Shown: piece after piece, positions 34,352 to 46,976 of the stretch
Layout of the letters: the number at the start of each line of letters is the position of its first letter
Position numbering within the stretch: the stretch's first letter is position 1
NCBI GenBank assembly: GCA_025024175.1
Contig: QCXZ01000041.1
Coordinates: forward strand, 15,247,786 to 15,311,785
Direction: 5' to 3'
DNA: 64,000 nucleotides
Source: Rhyzopertha dominica
Taxonomy: Eukaryota; Arthropoda; Insecta; Coleoptera; Bostrichidae
Translations under genes and position numbers: made by a program
The notes under the pieces: generated by a model
Seen by the model: the letters and a program-made list of their open reading frames with translations, nothing else
Database searches by the model: none
What the model was told of the DNA's origin: nothing

Positions 34352-34540
34352 TCAAATTTTAGAAATTGTTTCATTAAATTATGGAAATTATTAATAAATT
34401 ACTTTAAATAGTCCAGTTCCTATTATTTTTATTTTTTTCACCCTTCTTGTAAGTTACATTAAATTAGGTTTACATTTGGCCAAGAAAAGCTGATAATTCA
34501 AGGTGGGGCTATAGTTATATATAGATATCATAATTAATGT

Positions 34541-34640
34541 GTAGTCATAAGCACGCCAGAGTACCAATCTAGAGCTCTCGGTTTCGAGTCCCGATCAAAG
34601 CGAGTAAAAACCTTTTTGTAGCAAAAACTGCCTAAAAACA
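34541..34640 (+). repeat. tRNA-derived SINE, copy 2
   Basis: Contains aagcacgccagagtaccaat, a B box ggtttcgagtcccgatc, then aaagcgagtaaaaacc and aaaactgcctaaa, matching copy 1 at 33072-33186 in the opposite orientation. The A-box region is more decayed than in copy 1. Confidence 0.6.
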
Positions 34641-34649
34641 AGATAAACA

Positions 34650-37600
34650 ATTATCATTGCAATTACTGTATGCATATAAATTCCTATGCATCGAGAAGTG
34701 GACTTAATATGCTTCCGATGCATTGTACCTGTCGATTGTCGAATATAATAGGAATCAATCTATGATCTCGGTATACGTATTTTAATCTTTAAAGGATCAG
34801 TAATGAAATGTACCTATACTGTGATATGGATGCAACAGAATTAAAAGTTTAGCAAATTTTGGTTTGCGACCGTTAGACGTTTGGGCATATGGGTATGATT
34901 TTGGTGTAGTTTTGTAAATTATGATTTTTCTATTCGATGCCGCTTTACGACACGAAGTTGCTTGCGCTTCATATTAATTGAATAGTGATATGCGAAAATG
35001 TATTTTACATCACTGCAGATGACGTTAACTTAGTCGATTGCAGTGCACGTAAATGCTAGTGGTAATAAGAAAAAATCGAATTTCAGGCAAACGGATATGA
35101 AACTGATTGGACTGGTAAATGTAGTCAAATACAAAATAATATTAAATGTATGTCGTAAAATATAAGCTTAGGAATGCATTTTGTAACCGCTGTTTGAATT
35201 GAAACTTCCAAATGTGAATGCTGCCTTGTTTGCCGACCCTTTTGGGGACCGTTGCGAATTGCTTAATTGTAGAACCGTCGCCCTACATCCTAGGTTACAG
35301 TTTGTCGTGTTTACGACAGTCAAAGCCACACGCGAACTTGAATACCGCGTACACAACAAGCCCTCCATTAATTTTGCAGTCCTTTGAGCAAGTTACAGGT
35401 TTTATTTTGCTTACCGCAAATCCGTCCTAATTAGATAAGCGTCTACTGGCGTTGACGTATCTGCCGGTGTGCGCCTAGCACAATACGCCAGATTCGCACT
35501 AACTATTCATGAAATCCTATATTGCTGATGATATTACGTGACATGTCTAATCGGGCGTGGGAGATCCCAAGCACATGGAGAACTTGCTTATTATTGGAGA
35601 GGCATATAGGAATTGAGCACCCTCTTGTGCAAGATAATGTATTGTATCATAGCAATGCATGGACTTTGCTTCTGTTTCAGGATCATGAGTATTTTAGAGG
35701 AAAAGTCATGATCCGCATTCATGCATTCCAAATGATTTCTAAAACTTTAACTGACTTAACTTACACATGTCCATTCAACGTGCAGAACACTCGGTTAAGG
35801 CATACTCAATATTTATCTTGTTCTTTAGCTTGGCGTTGGTCAGGTAAAAAATTTTTGTAAACGATTATAGCCATTTGAATACACTAAATTTACCATACCA
35901 AATACAGAGTAATACGATTATATTTATTTAAAGAAATATAGATTTATTAGTAATGTATTCGTCTTCAGAGATTGAGTTCAGTTTTCCCCATAATTTTAGT
36001 TTTCAGAACATATTATACATATGTCCATAGAAAGTATATTAATTACTCACACCAATGGTAATGACTAATGAATCTACATTACTATCAACGCAGGTGATCA
36101 AAATAAAATTAATATGGGTAGGGCTATCTCAATTTTAATTTTAAATTTAGTCCTACGGAATAAGTTATAAAGAAAATTACAATACTCCTTTATTTTATTT
36201 AGTTCATAGCCAAATTCCACATTACGGAGTGCCAGTTTCAAAGCTCAATACCCAGTGAGTTAGGAAACTATACTCACTATTAGTGTGCTTTGGACCTGCA
36301 TGTCGAGTTAGTGCAACGAATGCAGAAGAACGCAACAATTATATTTTGGCACTTTGAAATGAGACAAAAAATGAGTTCGGAGCCGACCGTCGTAGTGAAC
36401 GCACGCAACCGAACTGTGTTCTGACTGCCTGTCCGTTTCAAATGAGATGCTGTACGTTATTTCCTTTCATCCTTCACACATTGCAATTTTTTCACTCGTT
36501 CAAGCGCCACAGTAAATCACTCAATAGGTGAAGTACCATTAACAATAGTAAAACCCTAAGCATTCTGATGGAGACCAAAAATACTAATACCGATACCGTA
36601 AGTAGGATGACTAACAAACAGTAAACACAATCCTCATCTTTTTAGACGTTCTTTCAGTCAAAATGTTCTCTTATAGAAACAAGAACTCGACATAACCGAA
36701 AGAAGACATTATAAATAGAAGGGAAAGGAAATGCTCAACAAATCACACAATTGTGGTAAAGAAACACAAACTGTCTTTTGAGCGTACTGACTTACCAAAT
36801 ATACGAAGAAAACTTTACTCAACAAGAGCACAAGAACCTTACAAGAGAAATATAGAGAAAAGCTATAAAACGCTTTAGACAAAATATAATATGGATGTTC
36901 CGAAGTAGCTTAGAAGAAATTATTCAATAACTACTACCAAAATATATCATTCATTGGAAAGGGCCTACAGAACCATGCTACTCCTAAACGACCTCGAACA
37001 AAAAGGCTTCGGATGGGGAGGAGAAGAAATCATAACGGTAGAAATGCTACACAAGAAAATAGCAGTATCACATGGAGTAGTTCGCACAACAACATTCCAA
37101 ACAGACGAAAGTACTGAAGGAGTTGAGGGTAGTGAGGAACAAATAAACATTGTCCACGGTCTTCAAAGGAGTGTAAGAAATCTCCACGACAGCGCAAAAT
37201 TTTACAGAAAACAGGAAGACATTGAAACAAGCACAGCCACAGAAAATCGGGACATCCGTAAAGAAACTCCGACAGAGAAAACTAATGCACACATACCAGA
37301 AATATCTTGCAGAGCACCATCACTCCATCTAGAGCCCCAGCCAGCGAACGGAATAAACATACGAATTATTTAAAAAAAAAGCGTCGACACCATCACGCAA
37401 GAGTAACCTAAGCAAGTCACGGGAATCATATAATTACTACTTGCAGAAGACAAGAAAATAATAAATAAAAAGGTCTTAAATCTACATACAATTCCAGACA
37501 GCAGCTCGTCTCAGGAAGAAGTATCACGTAGACGTGTTAAATCAATATCCAACGTAGAAATGTGTAAGGAAAGCATTTACTTCCCATTCCAATCTTCAGC

Positions 37601-37720
37601 TTGCTGTATCATGCTCTAGTGGAAGCCCACTAGCAGCAAGCGTGTCAATCCTTCAATTCAGCGTAGACGGCAGGCAGGACGATATATCCGGCAGTGGCAG
37701 AAATGCCTACCGTACGCTGA
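34650..37720. other. no gene recognised
   Basis: Open frames at 35522-35860 (112 codons) and 36954-37373 (139 codons), both plus, are long for this composition but show no motif. The segment at 35160-35430 is GC-richer, with three frames open over about 200 bp. The 36954 frame is rich in Glu, Thr and Lys and could be a remnant of a mobile-element gag-like or linker protein. I cannot show this. Confidence 0.35.
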
Positions 37721-37905
37721 CTACAATAATTAATCAGTCAACAAGGAGACAGGACTTGAAAACTGACATCAGAAACGTTATTCGTGAGATACCCGTTCGA
37801 ATGTGTGAAAAGGTAATGATAAATTGGACTCGTGGAATATGCTATAGTCAACAAAGTCGAGATGGACATTCGGACGATATTATTTTTAAACCATTATTAC
37901 TTTAG
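37721..37905 (+). pseudogene. C-terminal fragment of a Tc1/mariner (DUF4817-type) transposase
   Basis: The frame reads RRQDLKTDIRNVIREIP, then VRMCEKVMINWTRGI and RDGHSDDIIFKP before the stop at 37905. In intact relatives the same region after the third catalytic residue reads DLK..I...I..IP..MCE.VM.NW..R......GGHL.DIIF, so the match is clear. The catalytic core upstream is not recognisable. It is a different, diverged subfamily from the intact copy at 16421-17515, whose C-terminus lacks this tail. Confidence 0.6.
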
Positions 37906-40540
37906 ATACTCTTGCAAATACGAAAATAACAATTTTGGTGGCATAACAATTTTTGTGTTTAATGCCATTTTATAATCCAAAAGCACTAATTGCATCAGTC
38001 ATTACATTATCCTATAGACAAAACTCCCTTCATGGAATGACTAATTTTTGATTGACGATGTTTATGTTATCTCTTTACATGAGTCAGCTTTTTAGGGCCA
38101 GAACATGTTATATACTTCTATATGTATATGTCTACTTCGTTACAATATCGTTGAAATTTGCGGATTACCAACTACAATCGTTGTTGAAAGCGTATAGATA
38201 ATATACTTTGTCTTTTCACAGCTGGAGGAGGAATATTCTGCGCTTTATGAGGTTCGCCCAGTTCGCAGCCTTGCAGACTTTTTATTGAAAGAATTCCAGG
38301 ACGTTGACGAAATTTTGTCGGGTATTAGTTTGCTTCTCCTTTAAGAATGTGGAAATATATGATTTTTTAAAGAATACTCCCACTGACTGGTTTTAAAAGA
38401 CTTTTCAGCTTTAGTAGCTCTTCATTAGTTTGTGTATAGTACCTTACCTCTGCTATTGATACTTCCATGGGGCGAATTGACTAAACTCTATTTCTACATT
38501 ACTTGTGCCCTTTCATCAATAAAACATCTCGTTGTGCAGATCAAAATTGATAAGCCATCGAGTTTCNGAACATGCAGTTTTAGTTCTTTTTCATTTTTTA
38601 AAAAATCGAACAATAAAACACAGCAATGCAGTCCTTAGTCGATCACAGCGCTCGTCGATTTTCTATTTAATAACGTCCGGTTCCATTTACTTTTGTTTGG
38701 ACTGCGGTCATTCGGCAGTTGCGTCACGTATTAGGTTTAAATTTTTGGGACGCGGAAAATTCGATTTGGCAATGCGGAATCTCTCGCAACGTGTAACTTC
38801 GGCACGTATGCCTCAGCCAGTTCTGATTGTATTGGGAGTTTCAGGGACTTGAGTCGACAAAGTGTGATGAACCGCAACCCTTTAAATGCGCCGCAAGTGC
38901 ACACACTCTTGGCAATATTCATCACTGGGCTTCGCCCATCCATTCCTGAACGTCTATAGAGTCCCCTGGTGGAGCGAAATCCGCAAATGCGAGAGGCGGA
39001 CTTGTTTTGTAGCTGCTTCTGCGGAACGGCCGGTTCTAAAATAACAATTTTCCACGTTTCGACCTAAAATACTGCTGTCTAGGGCCGACGATCGCGCAGG
39101 AGGTGTTATTCTCACCGACCCCCGTCTACTAGTCATAAGGGTGCCGTTATTGAGCCCTCCGGCGTGTTTTCGCGTTAAAATGGCCCTAAAGGCTAACTGG
39201 ATGTATCTAAGTGATACTGGAGGGAATCCCTCTAATAATAATGTTGTTATGACGAGCCAGATGGCGCGGTTTAATTAGATGATGTTTCGTTTCCGAATTT
39301 TCGGATTACTTGGGGAGCGTTTTCAAGTGGGAAGCACGAAAAAAAATGCTGCGAAAGATCAAACTTAATAAATGTTGATTCATCTAATTCGCGTAATGGT
39401 GTCACGCCTTAGGATAGTAAAATTGATAATTACTTGAAAATTATAAAAAACAAGAAAAGTTTGAATGAAATGAAATCGTAGTTTGTATTAATCGGTCGAT
39501 ATGACATATAATATTTATTTTGTTGTAGGTTATACCCACAAATTATTACACTTATTTGATTTTGCAAAACTATTTACTATCGTCTAGTCTGACATAACTC
39601 CCCTTGTCAGTACTTAAGCACCTCACATGTTTGCATAATCAGAAACCCTAAACACTTCACCATCTTAGTTGTTGTTATAGTTTCACAGCCCCAATAACAT
39701 GCAAAATCTCTAATTCGTTGAGTGATACCTTTACACACTTTTAATATTTTTAATCTTTTAGTCTTATAATTGTAATATTTCGGGTTATCTGGAGTAATAA
39801 CCTATTACTATTAAGTAGTTTGTTCCTGCAAATTCAGGAATATCCACTTCTAACCTTTTAAATGATAAATCTGGTATAGTATGACTTAGAAGAGGTTCTT
39901 TCGTATTACTTTTACTACATTGTGGGTACAATGGGCATGCTACAATATAATATTCAATTATTTAGCCGAAAAAAGTTGTTTTAGTTTTCTTACACCCAAG
40001 TATGTTGCAACTGTTTTGTAACATTTTTACGAAGGCTCTTNGGAATGATACTCTATTTCCATAATACAGTTGCCCGTTATCAATAATCATGTTATTTTTA
40101 AGTTTAACATAATGCTTTATTTTCATAAAATCTTAACACTTCTCTTTCAACCCCTCTTTATAGTAAATCAGAATTCTACTTAAACTTAAATCTTTCTCTT
40201 TTTGTTGTTGCAATATGCTTATTTTTGAATTTTAATTATTTAATCCCGATTACAGTTTTTTTACAATGACAAATAATCAGAGCGTGTAATGCTGTCTTTA
40301 TTATCATAAATGAATGTGTAATATTTTTACTGCTGTTGTAACGGTCTACAATTCTTTTTCTTTTTACCCTTAACCTTTTCAGCCTCATTTTAATGCAAAG
40401 TACCTAAATAAGTTTGTTATCATATATAAAGTGCCTATTGCATCTCTGAACGCTTCACACTCTACTTCTACAAGTTTTCTCACGACTCTGAACTGGACCA
40501 AACAATTTTTAACTACGTACGGAACAAAAATGGAAAAGTC
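37906..40540. other. no gene recognised; GC-richer island 38640-39260
   Basis: Most is AT-rich and featureless. About 38640-39260 is clearly GC-richer, with many CpG, and holds a 106-codon plus frame ending at 38852 and a 60-codon minus frame at 38954-39136. Neither has a motif. It could be an unassigned promoter, first exon or conserved non-coding block of a host gene. Confidence 0.35.
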
Positions 40541-40548
40541 GCACAGCC
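40541..40548 (+). repeat. left 8-bp target site duplication of P-like element
   Basis: gcacagcc, identical to 42989-42996 on the other side of the element. An 8-bp, GC-rich target duplication is characteristic of P-superfamily insertion. Confidence 0.85.
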
Positions 40549-40574
40549 CACAGTAGAGGTACAACGGTATGTCA
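40549..40574 (+). repeat. left terminal inverted repeat of P-like element
   Basis: 26 bp beginning CACAGTAGAG and ending GGTATGTCA. It pairs with 42963-42988 with a single mismatch (g against c at position 11). Confidence 0.85.
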
Positions 40575-40767
40575 GTAACTCCGCCCATTTGTGAGAACCT
40601 CTGCGCATAACGTCACGTGCGATCGCTCGTGCCCGCCACCCGTCACTAGATGTCTTTAACGTGAGCTTCTCTTCTCATCAGTGTAAAGGTGTATTTCGGC
40701 GTTTTGATTGTTATTTTTATTTGGGCTGCTTGTTGGCAATAATTTGCTAATTCTTCATACAATTAAG

Positions 40768-41554
40768 ATGCCTAATTGTGCTGTGGCCACCTGCAAAAAC
40801 TCAAACAGAACTACGATAGGAACTGACATAAAATATTTCCGTTTTCCTAAAAATGATGATATTTCAAAGGAATGGATTGTTGCTTGCCGAAGGGAGGATA
40901 AAATAAACTTAAGAAATGGTAAGTGTAATACCTGTTTATTTTAGAAATTTGGTTATTTGTTAATCTGTTCTAAAATGTGCTTAATATTGTTTTCAATAGC
41001 AGATGATAAAATGTGTTCTTTTTAACTGAAAACAACGAAACAAATATAGCTTGTTGAAAATTATTACAATGCAATCAACGCAAACATACAATTAACAAAT
41101 CATTTTGTCTGTCTACCTGCATAATTCCAATCCCCATTTCTTCAGAAAAGCAATTTTTTTCAAGTTAACCTCAATATGTTTGAACTGTAATCCCATCGAC
41201 TAACATTGAAATATATTTTCAGCGACTGTATGTTCCATACATTTTGAAGAAAAATGTCTTGCAGTTTCTCTTAAACATCAATTATTAAATTACTGTCCAA
41301 AAAATGCACGCAATCTGAAAGCTAATGCTGTGCCCACCCTAAATATTCCTAGATCTGCAAGTAGTTTTGAAACTCAAAACACTAGAGAAAGGTCATTACG
41401 GCAAATCAAAAGGAGAAGGAGGGACGTAGTAAATACTATATTGGAAACGTCACCGGAAATGTCACGTACTACATCGCCTGCAGAGGAAATATCTATCAAT
41501 ATTCTTGTTTCTGCAGAAACACCTAATGAAGTGCAGGAAAAAAACGTCGAATAA
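40768..41554 (+). CDS. THAP-domain protein of the P-like element, exons 1-2
   Basis: Exon 1 (40768-40918) begins MPNCAVATCKNS and ends at a strong donor (g|gtaagt). Exon 2 resumes at 41223 after a ttttcag acceptor. The join keeps frame and gives TVCSIHFEEKCL. The THAP zinc finger shows C-x4-C (residues 4 and 9), FPKN and W around 30-40, C-x2-H in CSIH, and the closing AVPT box (AVPTLNIP). THAP domains bind specific DNA; in P transposase this is the site just inside the ends. After the domain comes a basic stretch (RSLRQIKRRRRDVV) that may be a nuclear signal. The frame stops at 41554. It might instead splice to 41932, but no good donor with the needed phase is visible. If it stops there, the product is about 161 residues of DNA-binding domain. 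Confidence 0.75.
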
Positions 41555-41931
41555 GTACAATCGATTCCTATTTATTGGCTACAGAGCTGCTCAGAATACT
41601 TATTGGAAAATGATTTTCATTTAAAGTATTTAAAAAAATTAAAGTGTTTAAATACGCTTACTAAAGAGTATTTTGGCATTGTTTTTTTTGGATTTTGTCC
41701 CGTGTATGTTTATATTTATATAATTATTCCAACGTTTCCATTGAAAGTAATACTGATATCAACATTAAAGCGAATATGTAAACAGGTCTTATGAAACTCC
41801 AGATTGACTTCCTTACAACAATAGATCAAAAAAACAAAACAAAAATCTTTAAAATGAACCCGTTCTACAAACACATCATTTAAACACATTGTATGTCAAA
41901 AGCCTAAAACATTGTTTTCTTTTTATTTTAG

Positions 41932-42343
41932 GAAATATGAAATTGAAATTTCAGAACTGAAAAAGAAAGTTCAAGGCTTAGAAGCTGCTAATGGCCTGCT
42001 TCAAAGGCAGATGAAGGAAATTACAGACAAATATGAATGCATGTTAAAAATAGTATTTACGCCTGGTCAAATAAAAAAACTTGTACAGGAAGAGAGAAGA
42101 TTACGGTGGAGTTCAGAAGACATAGCATCCTTATGTAAAGAAAAAAATATCTTTAAAAAATTAGCTGAGAACACTATGGTTCGGATAAAATCAAACAACT
42201 CCATACCCTATGAAGTAATCCTTTATTTCGCCAGAGTTAGAAGTTATATTCGATTACGAGATTTGAATAGGAAAATAAGTTTTCAAAATACAAAAAGAAA
42301 ATTAGAAAAAAAATTGTCTAAATTTACCAACCGGAAAAAATAG
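41932..42343 (+). CDS. downstream exon: coiled coil plus start of P-transposase-like domain
   Basis: It starts after a ttttattttag acceptor at 41931. The protein begins KYEIEISELKKKVQGLEAAN, a heptad coiled coil like the leucine zipper that follows the THAP domain in P transposase. It continues IVFTPGQIKKL, then RRLRWSSEDIASL, matching the block at the start of the P-element transposase core (F...QI..L....R.RW...DI). After NNSIPYEVILYFARVRSYIR, where the core would continue, it ends at a basic tail and stop (42343). All catalytic acidic residues and the GTP-binding insertion would lie beyond this point and are absent. The exon needs a phase-2 donor upstream, which exon 2 does not clearly offer, so the joint or the gene may be damaged. 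AATAAA follows at 42421. Confidence 0.65.
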
Positions 42344-42962
42344 GGTTTCTGGAGCTTGCCATTATGTTGTATGATATATTTGTATGTATCACATTATTAT
42401 TATGTTCATTAAGCTAATGAAATAAATGAAATTTTTTGTGTATCGTTGCGTCTTTCGGCGGAACACACTGTATACATAAGTTTTCATGCTAAATATAACA
42501 AATAAACACTCCTGAAATATAAAAAAGATATGCGTGGGTTTATAAGATCTCCGTGCTTAAAACTTCACAACCGCGAACAGCACCGAACACCATACCCAGC
42601 ACGCAAAATTAATTTCATATCTTCATCTTTGTAACTTCAGTTGTAATAAAAACATTTTTCATATCTTATTGATTGGTATTTCGTCTATCTTTTACCACAA
42701 AAAATATCTCGCATGTTGAAAATTAACACAGATATGACATAACTTACAACATTTATTTTTTTTCAATTAACTGCTACAAAAAATAAAAATTATAACACAC
42801 CAACACAATCGTAAAGGTACAGGGGACGTTTTGCTTCAAAAATGAGCTTCCTAGCTACATTTTTAACGAAGATATGNCGCTGTGTNAGTATACTCTAATT
42901 TGCGGATATTCGCTCGCGCGTGACGTCACGAGTGGACGAGNGAGAGGGGCGAGTATGCGCAA

Positions 42963-42988
42963 TGACATACCGTTGTAGCTCTACTGTG
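42963..42988 (-). repeat. right terminal inverted repeat of P-like element
   Basis: Inverted match of 40549-40574. On plus it ends ctctactgtg directly before the second gcacagcc. Confidence 0.85.
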
Positions 42989-42996
42989 GCACAGCC
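42989..42996 (+). repeat. right 8-bp target site duplication of P-like element
   Basis: gcacagcc, identical to 40541-40548. Confidence 0.85.
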
Positions 42997-45900
42997 CAAT
43001 GTGTCCGACCGACCTGATCTACAGGTGCGAGAGAAAACATTGAGACAAGGACACTGCAGTCGAGCGCTTGGACCACGGCGCAAAACTGTTATTTTGGATA
43101 TCAAATTGCGTAAACACCGCTATAGATTTGTAGCAATCAGGTAGCTTTGGCTTATCAAAATCTAAGATTATAATAATCACATTGCCTGACAGTTGTCAAA
43201 CTGATAAAAAGTTAAAATAAAACTTAGAAACGAATAACAAAAAAAAACAGGAAGTGTTATCTTAAAACTTACCTTTGAACGTCTCTAAAGGCTTTCTATC
43301 TGAAGGCCAGAAGCTTCAGAAAGAAATTCCGTCGTCCCGAAAAATTATAAATTAACTATTTATGAATAACAGAACCCTCTAACAGAGGCCAGTGTTTTTT
43401 GTGGAATACTAACTGTTTTCTAATAATTGCTAAAGCTAATATATCTTAGGGTTCTTTCTACCTTTGTTCTACCTACGTATTTACTACTTTGAGTTATACC
43501 GCTACCGACCCCCTGATTCAAGTAGAGACCCGCGGACCATTACCATTGTTAGAACGGTAGTTCGAGTAGGAAACCCTACCTTCCACAAAGGGCCCAAAGT
43601 GGACAACGGTCTTCGGAAAGAAGCACGTACGCTGCCAGTGGCTATATTACCCCAACATCAAGGATTGCCTAAGACAATGCCAGATTCTCAATTCTTCTAA
43701 TTTAAATTTAAGTCAAAATTGAAAGTGTGTAGACTTCCTTAACTGACAAATGGTAATACTTGTAAACGTGGTGATACTACTGCGGAGCCCCAATTTATCT
43801 TTCACCTATAAATTGTCAAAATTTGCCTTAATGTTCGACTTCGCAGTTAGTCGTTTAGAGTCCCTTTAATAAACTGCGTGGCGCCCAGGCGCTCCGACGC
43901 TTAACTCATGACCCTAGCTGCTGGCGAAGAGCTGCCCTACGTTTTTGCAGCAAGTAGAAAGTAGCAAAAGCGGTTATAGATTTTGTTACAAAAATTAGAT
44001 ATATTTGTAGGCTAAACATTGCTTTCCGTACGATGCTCAATTGCAATTAACTACAAAGGTATTTAGAAACTGTGAGTAAAAGTTTGGCAATTTTTATGAA
44101 GTATCTGTGCAATTCACTTGAAATTTGGCATTGTAGGATACTAAGACCATCTATTTGCAAAAAAAAAAATGGAGTCGAGGCAGATATTACTATTTTTGAG
44201 GGCGTAATTTGTAACCAAAAATGTTTATAATGCAACCGTATTTTCGTTGGGTAGATCTCCCTTAAACCAGATGCTTCAGTGACTAATGTTTTAATATCGT
44301 AAAACTTTGTTCTGATCTCAAACTGAGATTCTTTTCAAAAGTTTTTTCAGAAGCGAACTTTTGGGTGCTAAATATGAAGTAAAGGTTATGAAATAATTTA
44401 TTATCGCTAGTACAATTTCAAATTCTCTTTTACATGTTAGTTTCGTTAACAGCATTATTGCTTCAATTTTTTATTGTTGGCCTTAATACTGCTCTAAATG
44501 AAGAAAAAGCCTATTTCAGTTAATTTAGACATAACTGTAACTTATTTGCATTAAAAGTTATATTTAAATTTCTACTCTTTTTCTCTCTTTCTACTTTTTG
44601 TAGAATTCTTCCGTGTTCTTCTTTTGTTTACACGCATTCGTCGAAATATATCGTTACTCCTTCAATGTTACCGAAATATTTCGAGGTTTGTTTTTTTTAA
44701 TTACGGGTGCTATGTTGCAACCCAAACGAATTTTTACAAATTTAATCGCTTTATATGGAGCTGCAAAATTGAATAAATTTACCTGATTCATTATTTAATT
44801 CAATATGGTAAAATTCGTCCTTTATGTATATAGCACTGTGAATGTTTTTTTTTGTTCGCCAGTGATTATTTTATCTGATCACTTGTCGCTATCGTTTAAT
44901 TTATGTTTTAATTCTTTCGATTCAAATGGAATATGACACCTCTTGAAACTTTAACATATATATTGTAAAGAAGCTTTCCTGATTGCGTAAAGAAATAATT
45001 ATTTCGGTCTATGAATTTTTGCCTGCAGAGACTCTTAATTCCATAACTCTTTTTTCAAAACATTGAATATTTTTCAAAGCAACATCATCATTTAATCATA
45101 ATATTCACATTATGGCTAAACTAACAAAGAAGAAATCGAAAATAACTCTGTTTAAATTAATAATTAATTTTAACTTTTACAATCCAATAATTGTTCTTTA
45201 TTTCTAAAACTTATAAGGTAACAAGTTCAGACTGCTCTGTTTCTTTACCTAACCCTAAAATTAAAGGCAATGTTAGAATTGCAATATTCACAAAATTTGG
45301 ATGAAATAAAGTACCTTCAATACACAGTGCAGGTACATTTTGCTGTTACACTACTTTATATTTTATTATTACACTGCGCAAATAGCGCAAGTTCTTTAGT
45401 TTGCATCCATTTTCCAACTTCGTTTTTAGTATCATTAACAAGAGAACGTAACAGCGAGGCGTAGCTGGAAGTTGCTGTTTTGCCTCACTAATTGACCTCA
45501 TTAAAACTGAAACTCTACGCTGGTATAATATGTAAAGGCATATTTCACATAAAGCCCGTTAGGATGAAAGTAAAAACGCCGAATGTTTTAAATGGGTGTG
45601 CTGGTGTTGAGCCGCAATTAGAAGTCAGCCACTGAATATAATTTGGCTCTTGCTTAAGAGGGTCCCGTAAAGGAGCGCTACAATAATGAATTATGTATTA
45701 ATCTCGTCTAAAGTTCTTGAACTTCGTGTATAACTCGGTGACTGGAGTTATACAGTGAATAATCACAGAGCCAACTTAGTATGTAGTCAATTTCACTAAG
45801 ATGGAGCTTGTATACCCATCCCAATTGACAGGGCTGCTAGAATACAGCACGTTTCTCTGGGTTGCATCAACTGTCGTAAAAATTAAATTTCCGAACGAGC

Positions 45901-46976
45901 TTCCTTACCTCTCGAAATGAATAGAACCCAAGCTAACGTTATTGACAATTTTCCAAGCTCTTACCGGCACAGAAATTACAGCAAAAGCATTTTCTGTAAA
46001 CCTCTCAAGAGCGATCATAACCACCAAGTCTCTCCGTTCCGGCAAACTTTTATTGCTAGCGATTCGCTCTCTTGCTTTTATGCTGCGATGCTGGAAACAG
46101 ATTTTTACATCCTACGTGTACTTTACTGCCGCGTGTTCGGATGGGAAATCGAAAACCCCGCGAAAATGTAATCAACTGCACGGCCAGGCAACTTTAATTC
46201 ATCCATCTAGCTGCAGCTGTTAATGTAGACTGACAGTTTTCGTGACAGGCTACATTAATGGTGAGGGACAGCATGGGGAAGGCCGAAATCTCGCGTGTGC
46301 TTTAGTTGAAACACATAAGGGATGGCTTCAGATTCATCATCAAGGTCTATATGATATGGTGTAACGTGAGAAGCATATTTTCCTTTTTAGGGGTGCCAGA
46401 TACTTGGAAATGTTAGGGAACAGTGAGAGATATCATTTACTAAAACTAATAGACCATAAACATCAATAATTGACATTTTTATTCCTGTATTACGGGTGAA
46501 CTATAGGTATAACCTAAACGAAGAACGTCTTGACATGAGGGAAAAATAAACCGATTGCTTATCTAGGAACTGTCAATAGTGGCAACTTCTTCTACCTGTA
46601 GAATGTAGATGCATAAAAGTTAATAATTACTCGTTTCATTAAATCGATTGTCCTTGATTAAGAAATCCATGTAGTGTTTTGATTTACGAAAGTAAGCAAA
46701 CATGAACCTTTGGGTCAAACGATAACAAAATTACTTGAACACCGCTTAATATCTTAATATCTAGATTATTCTTTAAAAAAAGATAATAATTCTTGCAAAC
46801 AAAAACCAGTTTGCGCAAGCGGTTTACGACTATTCGGAGTATTGCTAAGCCTTTTCCACCGTCAACACCCTGATTTCCTTTTCCCGAGGGAGTTATGATA
46901 GAGAAGTTTTAAAGTAAAAACAATATTTAGTCAGAAACTAAACTTATAGACAACCAGTACATGTAGATATTTATAC
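42997..46976. other. no gene recognised; possible weak LTR end near 43730-43890
   Basis: The segment at about 43730-43890 has an aataaac signal followed by ctgcgtggcgcccaggcgc, which resembles an LTR end next to a tRNA-primed binding site. No partner LTR or pol gene was found, so this stays weak. The 78-codon plus frame at 43464-43700 and those at 45917-46223 lack motifs. The rest is AT-rich. Confidence 0.35.

Larger units (their letters stand above)
40549..42988 (+). mobile_element. P-element-like transposon, 2440 bp, carrying a THAP gene
   Basis: Both ends start CACAGTAGAG and are inverted (40549-40574 and 42963-42988, 25 of 26 bases equal). They are framed by a perfect 8-bp duplication gcacagcc. 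Sub-terminal blocks tgcgcata and acgtcacg also recur in inverted order inside each end, as P elements have sub-terminal motifs. Inside, on plus, lies a THAP-domain gene followed by a coiled coil and the start of a P-transposase-like region. An AATAAA lies at 42421. The element lacks room for the RNase H-like and GTP-binding parts of a full P transposase (about 750 residues), so it is probably non-autonomous. Terminal structure, target-duplication length and protein type agree independently. Confidence 0.85.

Noticed and set aside
35522..35860. 112-codon plus frame
   Set aside because: No family resemblance, and the length is still plausible by chance or decay.
36954..37373. 139-codon plus frame
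   Set aside because: No domain or motif, flanked by stops, no splice or promoter context. It may be mobile-element debris but this cannot be supported.
43730..43890. Possible LTR with tggcgccc primer-binding-like site
   Set aside because: No second LTR, no pol gene, and the left boundary is undefined.
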